A stretch of 64,000 nt of DNA from Euglena gracilis (taxonomy: Eukaryota > Euglenida > Euglenophyceae > Euglenales), in the NCBI GenBank assembly GCA_039621445.1, contig CP154955.1, positions 23,088,064-23,152,063 on the forward strand. Direction: 5' to 3'. Below the pieces are notes generated by a model. That model saw only the letters and a program-made list of their open reading frames with translations. It searched no databases and had not been told where the DNA came from. The position numbers and the translations under genes were made by a program. This document shows positions 47,102 to 56,730 of this stretch, piece after piece (position 1 is the first letter of the stretch; the number at the start of each line of letters is the position of its first letter).

Positions 47102-48831
47102 CTGTGCTGGTGTGGGGTGGTCGACCCCCATCGCCCGGGAGATGGGGGGTGGGGTCAACTTCCCCACCCCCCATGGCATCCCCCAAGGAAAAAAAATTTG
47201 GCGCCGAAAAAATATAACCTAAAAATAAGTGCCCCTGGTATGGGAAGGGGGGGTCGGACCCGCCCCCCCCACCACCCATATGGTTTGGGAGATTGCCGTA
47301 CAGCCCTGGGTGGGTATGCCCGGGGGTCCGTCACCGTGGTCCAACCTGAGGCGCAAGGACAACAGACCGCGGACCAAGAGGACCCCCCACACCCGATGAC
47401 CCTCCGATGCATAAAAAGACGAAAACGGAGACTGGGCTTCTTTTTACCAAACCCGGGGGAGTGTTGTGCTATGGGGTGCCGGTCCACAGCAGGCAACCCT
47501 CCCAGGGGGGGGGGTCGGGTTTGGACCATACCATTGCTTAGCTACCCCGGGGGGGAGGGTGGGTCACTTTCCACTCCGAAAAACCAGTCAGTCACTTTTT
47601 TTCGGCCAAGCCAGTCAGTCACTTTACCCCCTCCCCGGGGGGGGGGGGGTCGGCCACTCAGAAAAACCAGTCACTTTTTGGCCTTTCAAAGCCATTTTCG
47701 GCCAAAATTTTCTCCGGCGCCTTCGGCGCCGGTTGGCACTCAGCCACTTTTGGGTGATTTCTGGCCAACCCCACCCCCGGGGGGAGGGGGGTCACGGCCA
47801 AAAAACCAGTCAGTCACTCTGAAAAAAACCAGTCAGTCACCCCCCCGGGGGGGTGGGGTGGGACAGGTGTTAAGCAATGGTCTGGTTTGGACCCTGGTGC
47901 ATGCCCACCAAGCCAATGTCCCCTTAAAAGTGGAGATTTTCGGGCCCCAATGCCCTCGGTGCCCCCTGCCTGCCCATTGCACCCCAGGGGGGGGGGGGTG
48001 CGACCTTCTGTAAACAGAAGCCTGGTGGAACAGGATGTTCCAGAAATACAGGTGGAAACAGATGTGCATGCACACAGGATCCTATGCCTTAATGACCGAA
48101 TGAACGAAATACTGGTTTGCTGAAACCCGGGGGGGGGTCCAATTTTCACCTCAAACTGACTGAACATGGGCATACCAAAAATTTTTGACCCATAGCAATG
48201 CGTATGCACAAAACGTTTGTGCAGAGAGATTTCGCAAAATATTCATCACCTCTGGCGAAAAACCATTGCCAACAAAGTTTACTCTGAAATATCAACCTTG
48301 CCGAGGGAGTTCTGGTGTACTTTCCACACTCAATTATATTTGCTTTGCACTAACGAGCCTAAATCATTTCGATCCTTTCTACTATTTACTTAAATAGTAG
48401 AAATACTTTCGATCTATTTCGGGCCAAGTCGGTGCATTTTGACATCTCTGAGACAAAGCTGTGTTAAAACATACTGCCCAAATTTCCATTGACAAACCTA
48501 TTATGATCCTAGGCCAGATCCTAAACTTACGCTGGAAGCCAGTTCATTTCCTTACACAGAACATAATAATATTACAAGAAATACCATCATCACCACCACC
48601 AAGTTGTGGATGTATAATAAATACGTAAAAAGCGTAACTGGGCCTGCTCTTTTTAAAGCCCTGGCAAACTGCATACGGGGATACCCAAAATACTACCAAA
48701 ACTTGGCTCCCATTTCAGAGCCCCGTTACTGATTTTTATGAATGTGTTGATTTATCAGCCCCCATCATTTGTACATGTTGCTATAGCTCCAATGCTACAG
48801 CTGTGTTTATGTGTATGTTAGAATACATCTT
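47102..48831. other. Intron between ectodomain and membrane exons; repeats only
   Basis: C/G-tract repeats (47140-47280, 47500-47870, 47990) with CTCCGGCGCCTTCGGCGCCGG at about 47713, and AACCAGTCAGTCAC phrases repeated at 47585, 47610 and 47803-47835. A short GC-rich piece near 47300-47380 is open on both strands but lacks a matching splice pair. Confidence 0.5.
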
Positions 48832-49449
48832 ACCCTCCCCCCCCCCCTATGTCCAACGACCGGTAACCTCTGTCCTCTGACCGGGGGGCGGTCGTTGGAC
48901 ATAGGGTAGTGACCAAAAAGGTGTCCTCTGACCAGGGGGGGGTGGTCGTTGGACACGGGGTAGGGAAAAAAAGTTTGCCGAAACCCCCCCAAACAGGTCA
49001 GAATCTTCCTTCCAGCGCTTCGCGCCCCCATTTCCAGCCCTGTCAAAACGTACCTTCACGCCGCGGGATTTCCCAAAAAAAAAGACAAAGATACCCAGTC
49101 GACAATCCCTGCATTCCATCAACCATCTTCACTCCATCATACAACCTAGCAAACACCCGAAAATGTCATGGTGGAATGTTGGGAGTGTGGTGAAGCTCCT
49201 TCAACAATCGCAAGCACTATCTCCCCGGTGGAGCGCTCGTAATGCACAAAACTCCCCAGAGGGAATATTTTAATGGACGATGGGCGGCAGGGTAGAGGAC
49301 AAGGGCGGAAGAAAAGCTGTTTAGGGCTGGCAAACCTCTGGTTTTCACACACCTGCAAAAAAAAAACATCAAACCTCCGAAAAGGTGTCCTCTGACGGGG
49401 GGGGTGGTCGTTGGAAATAGGGGGGTCGTTGGACATAGGGGGGGGGGTA
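48832..49449. mobile_element. Non-autonomous element with CTATGTCCAACGACC inverted ends
   Basis: The left end is a C-tract plus CTATGTCCAACGACCGGTAACC; the right end complements to a C-tract plus CTATGTCCAACGACC. Inner hairpins GTCCAACGACC...GGTCGTTGGAC occur twice on the left, each with TGTCCTCTGACC. A partial copy lies at 30355-30425. Both copies sit next to the CGGCGC/CAGCGC hairpin. No ORF. The exact ends are blurred by homopolymers. Confidence 0.6.
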
Positions 49450-50034
49450 CAAGAAATGACACTCGGGGGGGGGGGGGGGTTTGGCGAAATGGGGGTTGAA
49501 AAGCCCAGAAGGGGGCGGACTGTAATGCTGGGGGCATGGTCGGCTGTGACGGGGTAAGATTCTTTTGATCCAGTTGAATGGAAATTCTGAAATGAGATGA
49601 CCGGCTGCCCCCCCCCCCCGGAAACCGTCTCCAGACAAATTGGAGACAGGAAGTCACAAGGACAGGTCAGCCAGTATAGGACAAAAAAACACAATTTCCC
49701 ACACGGGTCAGGTCAGGTCAGGTCAGGAACAAAGTTAACAGGTTCGACTCCCCATCAAACACAAAAAGAAACTGGAGAAATCGTTGTTTTAACATGTTGT
49801 TGGTTTAACATGTTTTTGCGATCAGAAGCCCGAAAAATGTTCGCATTTTTTTCAACCAAACAAACTGCCTTGCTTCAACAAAAAAAGATTTCTGAAAAAA
49901 AACTGTGCTAGGAGACAGGTCAGTGGGTGGGATTGCAGGCCCATACGGTTAAAGAGGGCAGAGAAGGGAGAGAATTCCGGGAGGGCAGTTTTCCGGAGGG
50001 GGGGGGTATTGGATGCCTTCCAAACGAGGCACAC

Positions 50035-50265
50035 CCAGCCGCTTCACGAGGCAGTGCCCAGACAGAGGGCTCCGCGGCACGGTCTCGTAGGCGCTGCCGT
50101 CCTCCAGCTGGTCCTTGAACATGCAGTCCTGGAGGGCGGGGTTGGAGGCGAGGGGCATCACGATGCGGTACGTGCTGGACAAGGGCTCGATGGGGGTGGC
50201 GTTCCCCTGTGGCAGGTGCAGGCTGGCCCGGTGATGGCAACGGCCCGCTCCACTTTGTCCGCCAC
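50035..50265 (-). CDS. Ectodomain exon of the membrane protein, 77 codons
   Basis: Acceptor AAAGCACTCCAG, donor GTGTGCC; phase 1-1 over 231 bases. It encodes ASLHLPQGNATPIEPLSSTY, then a compact Cys-containing stretch (two Cys: one in LQDCMF, one in GHCLV) with YRIVMPLAS and DGSAYETVP. N-A-T is a potential N-glycosylation site. Joined to the membrane exon it forms the region just outside the membrane. It does not resemble any domain I can name; an immunoglobulin-like or zona-pellucida-like fold cannot be excluded. Further upstream exons should exist but were not found before 57 kb. Confidence 0.65.
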
Positions 50266-50540
50266 CTGGAGTGCTTTGCCATGTTCGAGTTGGGACATGG
50301 GAACGCTTCTTTTAGGACCCTCCGGGGAGGACGGTCCCCCACCCGGCGCGGGACCCCCTGGGGACCCCTCCAAATGTCAGGCCGTCTAAGGGCATTTCCC
50401 AAAAAAAAAATTCGGTGCGTCAAAACCCATCCCCGGACCTCCGGCCCGAGACCTCCCCTGGGTAGGGGATGACGAACAGGCAGCAATGAACCATACGGCC
50501 CCCAGATCGTAATCAATCCAGCGGATTCAAAAAAAAAATA

Positions 50541-50686
50541 GGTTATTGATGGAATAGTGGTGGGGTCAGGTCTAGGAATAGGAGTCAGGTCTAGCTTTAG
50601 GCCTAAATTATGGATTAATGTTAGGTGAACAAGTTAGGCCTAAAGTAGGCCGAAACTGCTACCCCTCACCCTATTCCATCAGTAAC
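50541..50686. mobile_element. 146-bp MITE, copy 2
   Basis: The ends GGTTATTGATGGAATAG and CTATTCCATCAGTAAC are imperfect inverted repeats, flanked on both sides by the direct repeat AAAATA. The middle has TTTAGGCCTAAAT and TTAGGCCTAAAG near-palindromes. Same family as 20390-20517. Confidence 0.8.
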
Positions 50687-50769
50687 AAAATAATCTTGAC
50701 CTCCTTGGACTGGATACGACCGGGGGGGGGGCGAGAACCAAGGCAGCCCCAGGGAAGAAGACAAGGAGA

Positions 50770-51337
50770 GAAGAAAGAAGAAGAAGAAGAAGAATAAGAA
50801 GAATAAGAAGAAGAAGAAGAAGTAGAATTATAAGAAGAAGAAGAAGAAGAAAAGAAGAAGAAGAAGAAGAAGGAAGAAGAAGAAGAAGGAAGAAGAAGAA
50901 GAAGAAAAGAAGAAGAAGGAAAGAAGAAGAAGAAGAAGAAGAAGATAAAAGAATAAGAATAAGAATAAGAAGAATAAGAAGAAGAATAATAAAGAATAGA
51001 AGAAAAGAAGAAGAATAAGAAGAAGAATAAGAAGGAAGAAGAAGAAGAAGAAGAAGAAGAATAAGAATAAGAAAGAATAAGAATAATAAGAAATAATAAG
51101 AAGAAGATAATAATAATAATAATAATAAGAAGAATAATAATAATAATAATAATAATAATATCATAAGAATAATAATAATAATAATAATAAGAAAGAATAA
51201 TAAGAAGAAAAATAATAATAATAATAATAATATAAGAATATAATAATAATATAATAATAAGAATAATAATAATAATAATAAGAATCATAATAATTATAAT
51301 AATAATAATCATCATAAGAATAATCATAATAATAATA

Positions 51338-51372
<35 letters not shown>

Positions 51373-51375
51373 TAA
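50770..51375 (+). repeat. AAG/AAT microsatellite, about 600 bases
   Basis: AAG units dominate to about 51060, then AAT units with scattered changes. The long Ser/Phe/Leu/Ile frames on the minus strand are artefacts. Confidence 0.95.
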
Positions 51376-51470
51376 CATTAATATAACATAATAGTACAAA
51401 ATAAATATATGAAATAAATTGAAGGCAGATGATAAGCTGTTCACTTTCACAACAACTCCATGTGAATCAG

Positions 51471-51591
51471 AATGGCATAGCCTGTGCAGAAGCCACAACC
51501 GCCATAAGACGCCTTCGACTTGATCTCTGGGCCCGTCAAAGAGGCAGTTGTAGCCACCCCTCCGCAGATGTGGTGAAAAAGCAAGGTCCAG
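51471..51591 (+). CDS. Candidate exon, plus strand, 40 codons
   Basis: It ends at an excellent donor (GGTCCAG|GTAAGC at 51592) and may begin after GTGAATCAG at 51470. The open frame encodes ATTAIRRLRLDLWARQRG and SCSHPSADVVKK, which looks protein-like. No adjoining exon is identified and the unit lies just upstream of the hAT insertion. Confidence 0.25.
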
Positions 51592-51808
51592 GTAAGCTGA
51601 GCTCTTTGGTGAAGAAATATGGGAGTTTTTGAAAGGGTCATCAATCCAGACATCCCAATTTGACCCCACCCTGCCCTGCCACGGCACCCTTTAAGGCCCA
51701 GCTGACCCTTAGGATCCATAAAAGGTGTCCCCAAAGGTTTATTTTTCGGTGACTAATTGATTACTTTCCATTTGCATTGCACAGGGGGGGGGAATTATGG
51801 TCCGCATT

Positions 51809-52058
51809 ATTCCGCATTTTTCCGCATTATTCCGCATTATTCCGCATTTTTCCGCATATTTTCCGCATTTTTTTGTAAATTCTCCGCATTTTTCCGCATT
51901 TTTGCATTTGACCGCATTTTTTCCGCATTCTTCCGCATTTTCCCGCATTTTTCCGCAAAATTTCCGCATTTATCCCGCATTTTCCGCATTTTTCCGCATA
52001 ATTACCGCATTTTTGCGCATAATTTCCACATTTTTCCGCATAATTTCCGCATTTTTTT
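51809..52058 (+). repeat. Left subterminal array of TTCCGCATTT repeats
   Basis: About twenty copies of CCGCAT(T)n, spaced 9-15 bases, directly inside the left end of the hAT element. In characterised hAT elements such subterminal motifs bind transposase; that role is inferred here. Confidence 0.85.
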
Positions 52059-52077
52059 GTGAATTTTTGCTTGTTAT

Positions 52078-52741
52078 TTGTATGACTATTTGATGAACGT
52101 CAACCAAGCTTTTGCTCAATCACGTTGTTACAATGGTTTTTTTGACATAATCTTTTTTGAGCAATCGCTTTTCATCAAGGCACTTTGGACAATTTCATCT
52201 GTGCAGTTTTCACCCCGCTTGGAAGAGCAACTGACCCTTCTTTCATCGTTCAGGACCCTTTTTTTTCAAAAGGGTCCTAGTTCAGGTGCAAGCCCAGTTT
52301 CTGCGTGATATGTTCATCAGAGTTTTGAAATCGTTGCAGGACGGTTTGAATGTCCGCTTTGAGAAAAGCAAGGAACAAATTGAGTTTTACCGTCAATTTC
52401 GCGTGCTCAACCCAAATAATTTGCCTCTTATGTCATCAGTTCCCGCAGATTACTCAGCGTTGCGTTTGGATGGATGTGATGAAGATTTCATACAATATTT
52501 GCAATGCACAAAAAGGGATATTGACGGCCCAGAGGAGTTAATTGACTGGTGTAAGACACATCGGCCATCTCTTTTTCGTGAACGTGTTTTGTTTCTGATT
52601 TCCTCCCCGGTCGTCACTGCAAGTGTGGAAAGGTTTTTTTCCATTTGCGGACAGCTGGATGCCGATCAGTGGGCTTTGTCACAAAATGCATTCATGCTTC
52701 AATTTAATGGTGATTTGTCTGGGCGTTTCACCTTCCTCTGA
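52078..52741 (+). pseudogene. hAT transposase, C-terminal part with dimerisation domain
   Basis: Two overlapping frames (52078-52308 and about 52286-52741) are separated by a shift after a T-tract. The second ends with SPVVTASVERFFSICGQLD and then LSQNAFMLQFNGDL, the signature of the hAT C-terminal dimerisation domain (S-x-x-S/A-x-E-R-x-F-S). The zinc-finger DNA-binding N-terminus and most of the catalytic domain are missing. The frame change could be a one-base indel in TTTTTTTT or, less likely, an intron ending TTCAG at 52281-52285. It cannot encode a complete transposase. Confidence 0.85.
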
Positions 52742-52954
52742 CCTGTTCGCATTGTTTATTTGCGTCCGCGTCTTTTGAACAATGGACATACTGCCGCTGA
52801 ACATTTTTATTGTGCTTTGTTTTTCCATTGCATTTTGGTGACTTCTGGCAAGCTTGGGCATCAGCGATGGAAATCAAATAGCATCGGGACCCTGCATATT
52901 GTGAGGCAGAAATATATCTGTCCTCTCCATGTGACCTGGGACTCCACATAATTT

Positions 52955-53075
52955 CGGCATATTTTCCGCATTTTCCGCATTTTTCCGCAGATTTTCCGCA
53001 TTTTTTTCCCGCATAATTTCCGCATTTTTCCGCATTTTTCCGCATAATTTCCGCATTTTTCCCCGCATGCCAGAC
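52955..53075 (+). repeat. Right subterminal array of TTCCGCATTT repeats
   Basis: About ten copies of the same motif, in the same orientation as the left array (direct, not inverted), just inside the right end of the hAT element. Confidence 0.85.
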
Positions 53076-53254
53076 CGCATAATTCCCCCCCCCCTGCATT
53101 GCATTGCATTTTCTTTGACATTTGCATGTCAATTTGAATTTGCCTCCCCCACCATCATCCACATATTTCTGACAAATCAATTTTTTGACCCCAACTTCGA
53201 CACAGCTTCAACCCCCGCCGACTTAATAACGTATGTAGGGGCAAAATGCAATTT

Positions 53255-54712
53255 TCATAAATTTGGGAGGCGCCTTTTAAAAAAATCTGGAAACAGGATG
53301 AGGGATGATCGGAAGTCATTGCACACCCCAAGTTGTGTGGGAATGACATCCTTTTCCCATTGGCAGTGGGCTATTGGTCTCGGTTTGGTGGTTGCCCGAG
53401 CGGTTAAAAATGGGAGGTTGTTCAGCCCGGTGAGCACAACCCTCACAAAAGCAGGGACCCCGGCAGAGGTGTGGGTGGCCCCGATCCGGACCGAGGCCAG
53501 GGTCATGATCTCCGGCAGCTGCGGCTGGATGCTGTCGAACCACGCGCGGTTGTACAGCAGGAACTGCAGGAGCTCTGCCCCGCCCTCGGGGAGCCGGCCG
53601 GGGTCGTTGTACAACCCTTGGACATCTCGTTCCACCATCGCGAAGCGAACCTCGTGCTGTGTGATCGCGGTTTGCGCGGCGCTCGCCGCTTCGTGCAGCG
53701 TTGTAGTCTCTGCCGCGCATCGCATCGAAACGTCATACGCACGGGTTGCTTGCTCACGCACGAGATTGACTGCGGTGTCGCATGCGGTGATTTGTCGTTT
53801 GACTGTCTCGATGTCTTGTTGTTGTTGTGCCGCCGTCGCCTTGATGTCGTTGAACATCTCGTCCTGCTTGTAGTCACCCTCAGTAGGCCACCATCCTCCT
53901 TCAGACCCCCATGGTTCCCACCGTTGTTCCTCCCACTGCTCCTGCTCCTCCGTCTCCTCTGCTCCCCCTTCCTCTGGGGAGAGTCTCGGGACCTTCTGGG
54001 GCCGGGGAGTGGCCCCAGAGGAGAACGGGGTCCGCAGCCCCATGTCTCGGCTCCCTTGGGGGGGCTGCGGTCCGTCGGTTGGGTCCGGGACGTCGGATGT
54101 CGGGGAGGAGTAGGATGGGGGATGAGGGCTGAAGGATGGGGGATGTGGGGTGTATGAGGAGGAGGGTGGGGGACGGATGGAGAAGATGGAGGGATGGTTT
54201 GGGTCGGAGTCGGTGGGGGAGAAGGGTGGAGGCAGCACTGATGGGGCTTCATCGAGCGATGGGAACGGGGGGAAAAGGGGATTTCCGGTTGACTTTCCTT
54301 TCCGTGGGGTGGGGGTTCGATCCCGAGGGCTATCGAGATCAAAATCATTTGTACTTGGGGACAGCAGGGCTAGGGCTGTGCATTGGGCATCCCCGTGGGG
54401 GCTACCACGGAGATGTGATGGGGGGCCCCCGTAGGGGATTGCGGGCATCGCTGGGGTGGGGTCGCCGAGTGCTGGGCCTCGGCCGGTGATCTGAAGGTTC
54501 ACCTCAGAGTGGGCCGCGAGGAATGGGTTGTTGTGTGGGGTAGGGTCGTAAACCTCTGCTACCAGTTTCCCAGGGGGGGTCCCGGTCTCGCTGGGGTTCC
54601 GGCAGGGTGGGTCCCGGGTCACGGATCCGGCGAGGGGGGGTGCGCGGGTGGGCTCAGCCCCCACGGAGGCCCTGGGAAGCTCCGTGGGTGCTTGGAATGG
54701 GTTGGGATCCAT
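53255..54712 (-). CDS. Gag-like ORF, 485 codons, probably a retroelement structural protein
   Basis: Uninterrupted frame from an ATG at 54712, preceded by an in-frame TAA. Residues 1-260 are Pro/Ser/Thr-rich and disordered-looking. About 265-300 is rich in Glu, Gln and Trp (EETEEQEQWEEQRW). About 305-395 is predicted helical or coiled coil (QQQQDIETVKRQI). About 395-450 is a denser globular stretch (ELLQFLLYNRAWFDSIQPQL, then GVPAFVRVVLTGLN). A disordered head plus coiled coil plus small helical domain fits a Gag-like protein, but no zinc knuckle is seen and no polymerase follows on this strand, where a hAT element sits 160 bases downstream. It may be the first ORF of another tyrosine-recombinase element. 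The other strand is also open over part of this, but its peptide is poor. Confidence 0.55.
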   Translation of the reverse strand: MDPNPFQAPTELPRASVGAEPTRAPPLAGSVTRDPPCRNPSETGTPPGKLVAEVYDPTPHNNPFLAAHSEVNLQITGRGPALGDPTPAMPAIPYGGPPSHLRGSPHGDAQCTALALLSPSTNDFDLDSPRDRTPTPRKGKSTGNPLFPPFPSLDEAPSVLPPPFSPTDSDPNHPSIFSIRPPPSSSYTPHPPSFSPHPPSYSSPTSDVPDPTDGPQPPQGSRDMGLRTPFSSGATPRPQKVPRLSPEEGGAEETEEQEQWEEQRWEPWGSEGGWWPTEGDYKQDEMFNDIKATAAQQQQDIETVKRQITACDTAVNLVREQATRAYDVSMRCAAETTTLHEAASAAQTAITQHEVRFAMVERDVQGLYNDPGRLPEGGAELLQFLLYNRAWFDSIQPQLPEIMTLASVRIGATHTSAGVPAFVRVVLTGLNNLPFLTARATTKPRPIAHCQWEKDVIPTQLGVCNDFRSSLILFPDFFKRRLPNL

Positions 54713-54877
54713 TTTTTAGTATTCCCGGCGGCGGAGTGGAGGGGGGTGCCTCCTGCGATGCCTCTGGGGGTCTGCGGAGCCGCTTAGGTGGGCCCTCGCA
54801 GGGGGGGAAATTGAGGGGGGACAGGGGGGGGCGGAAAAGCCTGGGTGCTAGGGGTTTTCAGGGGGTGCTTCCCACCC

Positions 54878-55102
54878 TTATAGCCACTTAGCCCAGCCAA
54901 ATCCAGCAAGTACCTTTGAAATTGCCTTGGGGCGCTCCTGGTAGGCCAATTCCTTGAGGTTTTCTTTGATCTCCTTGAAGGTAATTTCTCCTTTGGCAGT
55001 TTCCTTTGGTTTCTTTGAAATCTTTGAATTTGATTGAATTGAACAATTGAACTTCAACAATTGAATTCCAATGCACAAATCAGATTGAATCCATGGAAAC
55101 AA
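54878..55102 (-). CDS. Small Lys/Glu-rich ORF upstream of the gag-like ORF
   Basis: Encodes a 74-residue peptide with KISKKPKETAKGEITFKEIK and KENLKELAYQERPKAI, plausible as a helical protein. It ends 166 bases before the gag-like ATG on the same strand. It could be a separate small ORF or a leader of the same element. No family recognised. Confidence 0.3.
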   Translation of the reverse strand: MFPWIQSDLCIGIQLLKFNCSIQSNSKISKKPKETAKGEITFKEIKENLKELAYQERPKAISKVLAGFGWAKWL

Positions 55103-55394
55103 GGGAGCCTGCGGAAGGCAAATGCAGAAAGGGGGTGGTCAGGTAGTAGCGGAGGGTTCCGCTACTTTGTGTGCGCATGCGCTCAGGCCGCCGCCGCCCA
55201 CAGGAGGGGTGTTACCTGGAGGGAGGGGGGTCTAGCACTCCCAGGGGGAAACAAAGACGAGGGAAGGAGGAGCCTCCCTCGCTCAGTATTTTCCTATCAT
55301 CATCAGCCCGACGGGACTTTGAGCACAACTGAGCCTGAGCCCCAATGGCCGTTTTTGTCTTCAAGGCCTTTGGGATTTACTTTGGGGGGATGTG

Positions 55395-55713
55395 TGTATG
55401 TAGGTCTAGCCACCCGCTGTTGGACGGCTACGGGGCAGCTCATACTACTTTCCGTGGCTCGTCCGCCAGCGAGGGACCACGCCCGTGGTAATCCGACCGA
55501 TCAACGTTCGTCCACGTGCGCAGCCTCACGCGCCGATAGATCCCCGCGGTATGCCCTCTGCCCGTACGGGTTCGATCCGGACTCACACGGCGGGACCTGG
55601 GTCTCGAACCCACAACCCCCCGCGTGTGAGCCCAGTGCCTTACCAAATAAGCTACTCGAGCGATACTCGGCTTGGTACTACGCGCCGGCGACCTACCTCC
55701 GTAGGATCTCCTG
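55395..55713 (-). mobile_element. tRNA-related (SINE-like) repeat, copy 1, 319 bp
   Basis: Read on the minus strand it has an RNA polymerase III A-box match TAGCTTATTTGG (55643-55654) and a B-box GGTTCGAGACC (55610-55620), spaced as in tRNA genes, with a possible D-arm. Acceptor and anticodon stems do not pair, so it is not a working tRNA. A 200-base unrelated tail follows (to 55395). Copy 2 has the same length and orientation. A second B-box-like GGTTCGATCC lies on the opposite strand at about 55569. Confidence 0.65.
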
Positions 55714-56066
55714 CACACACTCCCCTCCCAAGAGCCTTCCTACACTAGCCCACTGCGTCACTATGGCCGTGGCCCCTGCAGCTCGGGTTATGCCTCACAC
55801 GGCCCTAGTTGGCTGAGTGCCTCTCACGAGTACTGCGTCACCAGGCTGCCGACCCCTGCAGCTCGGGTTTACTGTTGCCGGCAGTTTACGTGTTGTCGAC
55901 TTCCACGGGCTCTGCCGCCTTGGAGCGCATCGGCTTGAGTCTTTGGACCGGTGTAGGAGTTTCAGTCGCCCTAGTATCGGCGCGTCCGCCTCCGCCTTCC
56001 GGGCGCCGTGGGGTCAGGCTCTGATTTCCCGGTTCGTGTGGCATTAGACGGGTTCCTTTGCTACCA
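55714..56066. other. Spacer between the two tRNA-related repeats
   Basis: GC-rich; contains CCCCTGCAGCTCGGGTTTA and a near-duplicate CCCCTGCAGCTCGGGTTAT 80 bases apart, suggesting that the larger repeat unit includes this spacer. No gene is seen. Confidence 0.4.
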
Positions 56067-56385
56067 TGTATGTAGGTTTAGCCACCCGCTGTTGGACGGC
56101 CACGGGGCAGCTCATACTACTTGCCGTGGCTCGTCCGCCAGCGAGGGGCCACGCCCGTGGTATTCCGACCGATCAACGTTCGTCCACGTGCGCAGCCTCA
56201 CGCGCCGATCGATCCCCGCGGTATGCCCTCTGCCCGTACGGGATCGATCAGGACTCACACGGCGGGACCTGGGTCTCGAACCAACAACCTCCCTCGTGTG
56301 AGCCCAGTGCCTTACCAAATAAGCTACTCGAGCGATACTCGGCTTGGTACTACGCGCCGGCGACCTACCTCCGTAGGATCTCCTG
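56067..56385 (-). mobile_element. tRNA-related (SINE-like) repeat, copy 2, 319 bp
   Basis: Collinear with copy 1 over all 319 bases with roughly a dozen substitutions. A-box complement at 56315-56326, B-box GGTTCGAGACC complement at 56272-56282. Start-to-start distance is 672 bases. Tandem arrangement points to segmental duplication rather than two insertions. Confidence 0.65.
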
Positions 56386-56730
56386 TCTGCCGCAAACAAT
56401 GCGCCGAGCCCGTCACCAATAGCTCAGGAGTTCTTGGCCGAGCTACGGTGCTGGCTATGCGCCGTCATCTTCTTAAACGGTCTGCCCGGCTTCAGAAGAT
56501 GAAAGGGTGAGGGCCACCTCAAAAACTTACGGGGGGGCTCCGGCCCCTTTTTCCCGTCAAAAGCCATCCATCTCGGTATCCTTCAAAACTTTCTTTCAGC
56601 AGGGGTACCCCACTGATGATGTTCCACAAACGTTTTTGAGGCCCTTTTTTTGGAGGCCCACTCAATTTCAGTAGACTGAAACTCAGCGGTGATGACGGCC
56701 ATGAACTCCTTTCTTGGGCTTTTCGAAGTT

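Larger units (their letters stand above)
30953..50265 (-). other. Gene model: single-pass membrane protein with an array of WMDG cassette exons
   Basis: Sixteen exons are supported on the minus strand: ectodomain (50035-50265), membrane and tail (46679-47101), then fourteen short exons from 46489 down to 30953. Every one has an AG acceptor and GT donor, a length divisible by 3, and phase 1-1 boundaries. Any subset can therefore be joined or skipped without changing frame. Thirteen of the fourteen short exons keep all or part of W-M-D-G-x4-P-x(4-6)-M-D; exon 43507-43605 keeps only G-M-D. Exons are visibly GC-rich against their introns. Introns range from 69 bases (between 44941 and 45011) to about 2.9 kb, and several hold 1.2-1.6 kb repeat elements. 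The inferred product is a type I membrane protein with a repetitive cytoplasmic tail of some 500 residues. The first exon, signal peptide, upstream ectodomain and terminal exon were not found. I do not recognise the family. Confidence 0.72.
51782..53096 (+). mobile_element. hAT-superfamily DNA transposon, truncated but with both ends
   Basis: The left end is CAGGGGGGGGGAATTATGG and the right end complements to CAGGGGGGGGGGAATTATG, the CAGGG-type terminus usual in hAT elements. Flanks carry a 7-base direct repeat CATTGCA (the left 8 bases are GCATTGCA, the right 8 are CATTGCAT), consistent with the 8-bp target duplication of hAT given local repetition. Dense TTCCGCATTT repeats lie inside both ends, and a hAT C-terminal transposase piece lies between. 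It is 1315 bp against 2.5-4 kb for complete elements, so internally deleted. It sits just downstream of the gag-like ORF at 53255-54712. Confidence 0.85.

Noticed and set aside
50671-51687. 338-codon minus-strand ORF
   Set aside because: Generated by the AAG/AAT microsatellite; Ser/Phe/Leu/Ile/Tyr low complexity only.
53067-53873. 268-codon plus-strand ORF
   Set aside because: Antisense of the gag-like ORF; Cys/Arg/Ser-rich peptide without structure. The minus frame is longer and has coherent helical and acidic segments.
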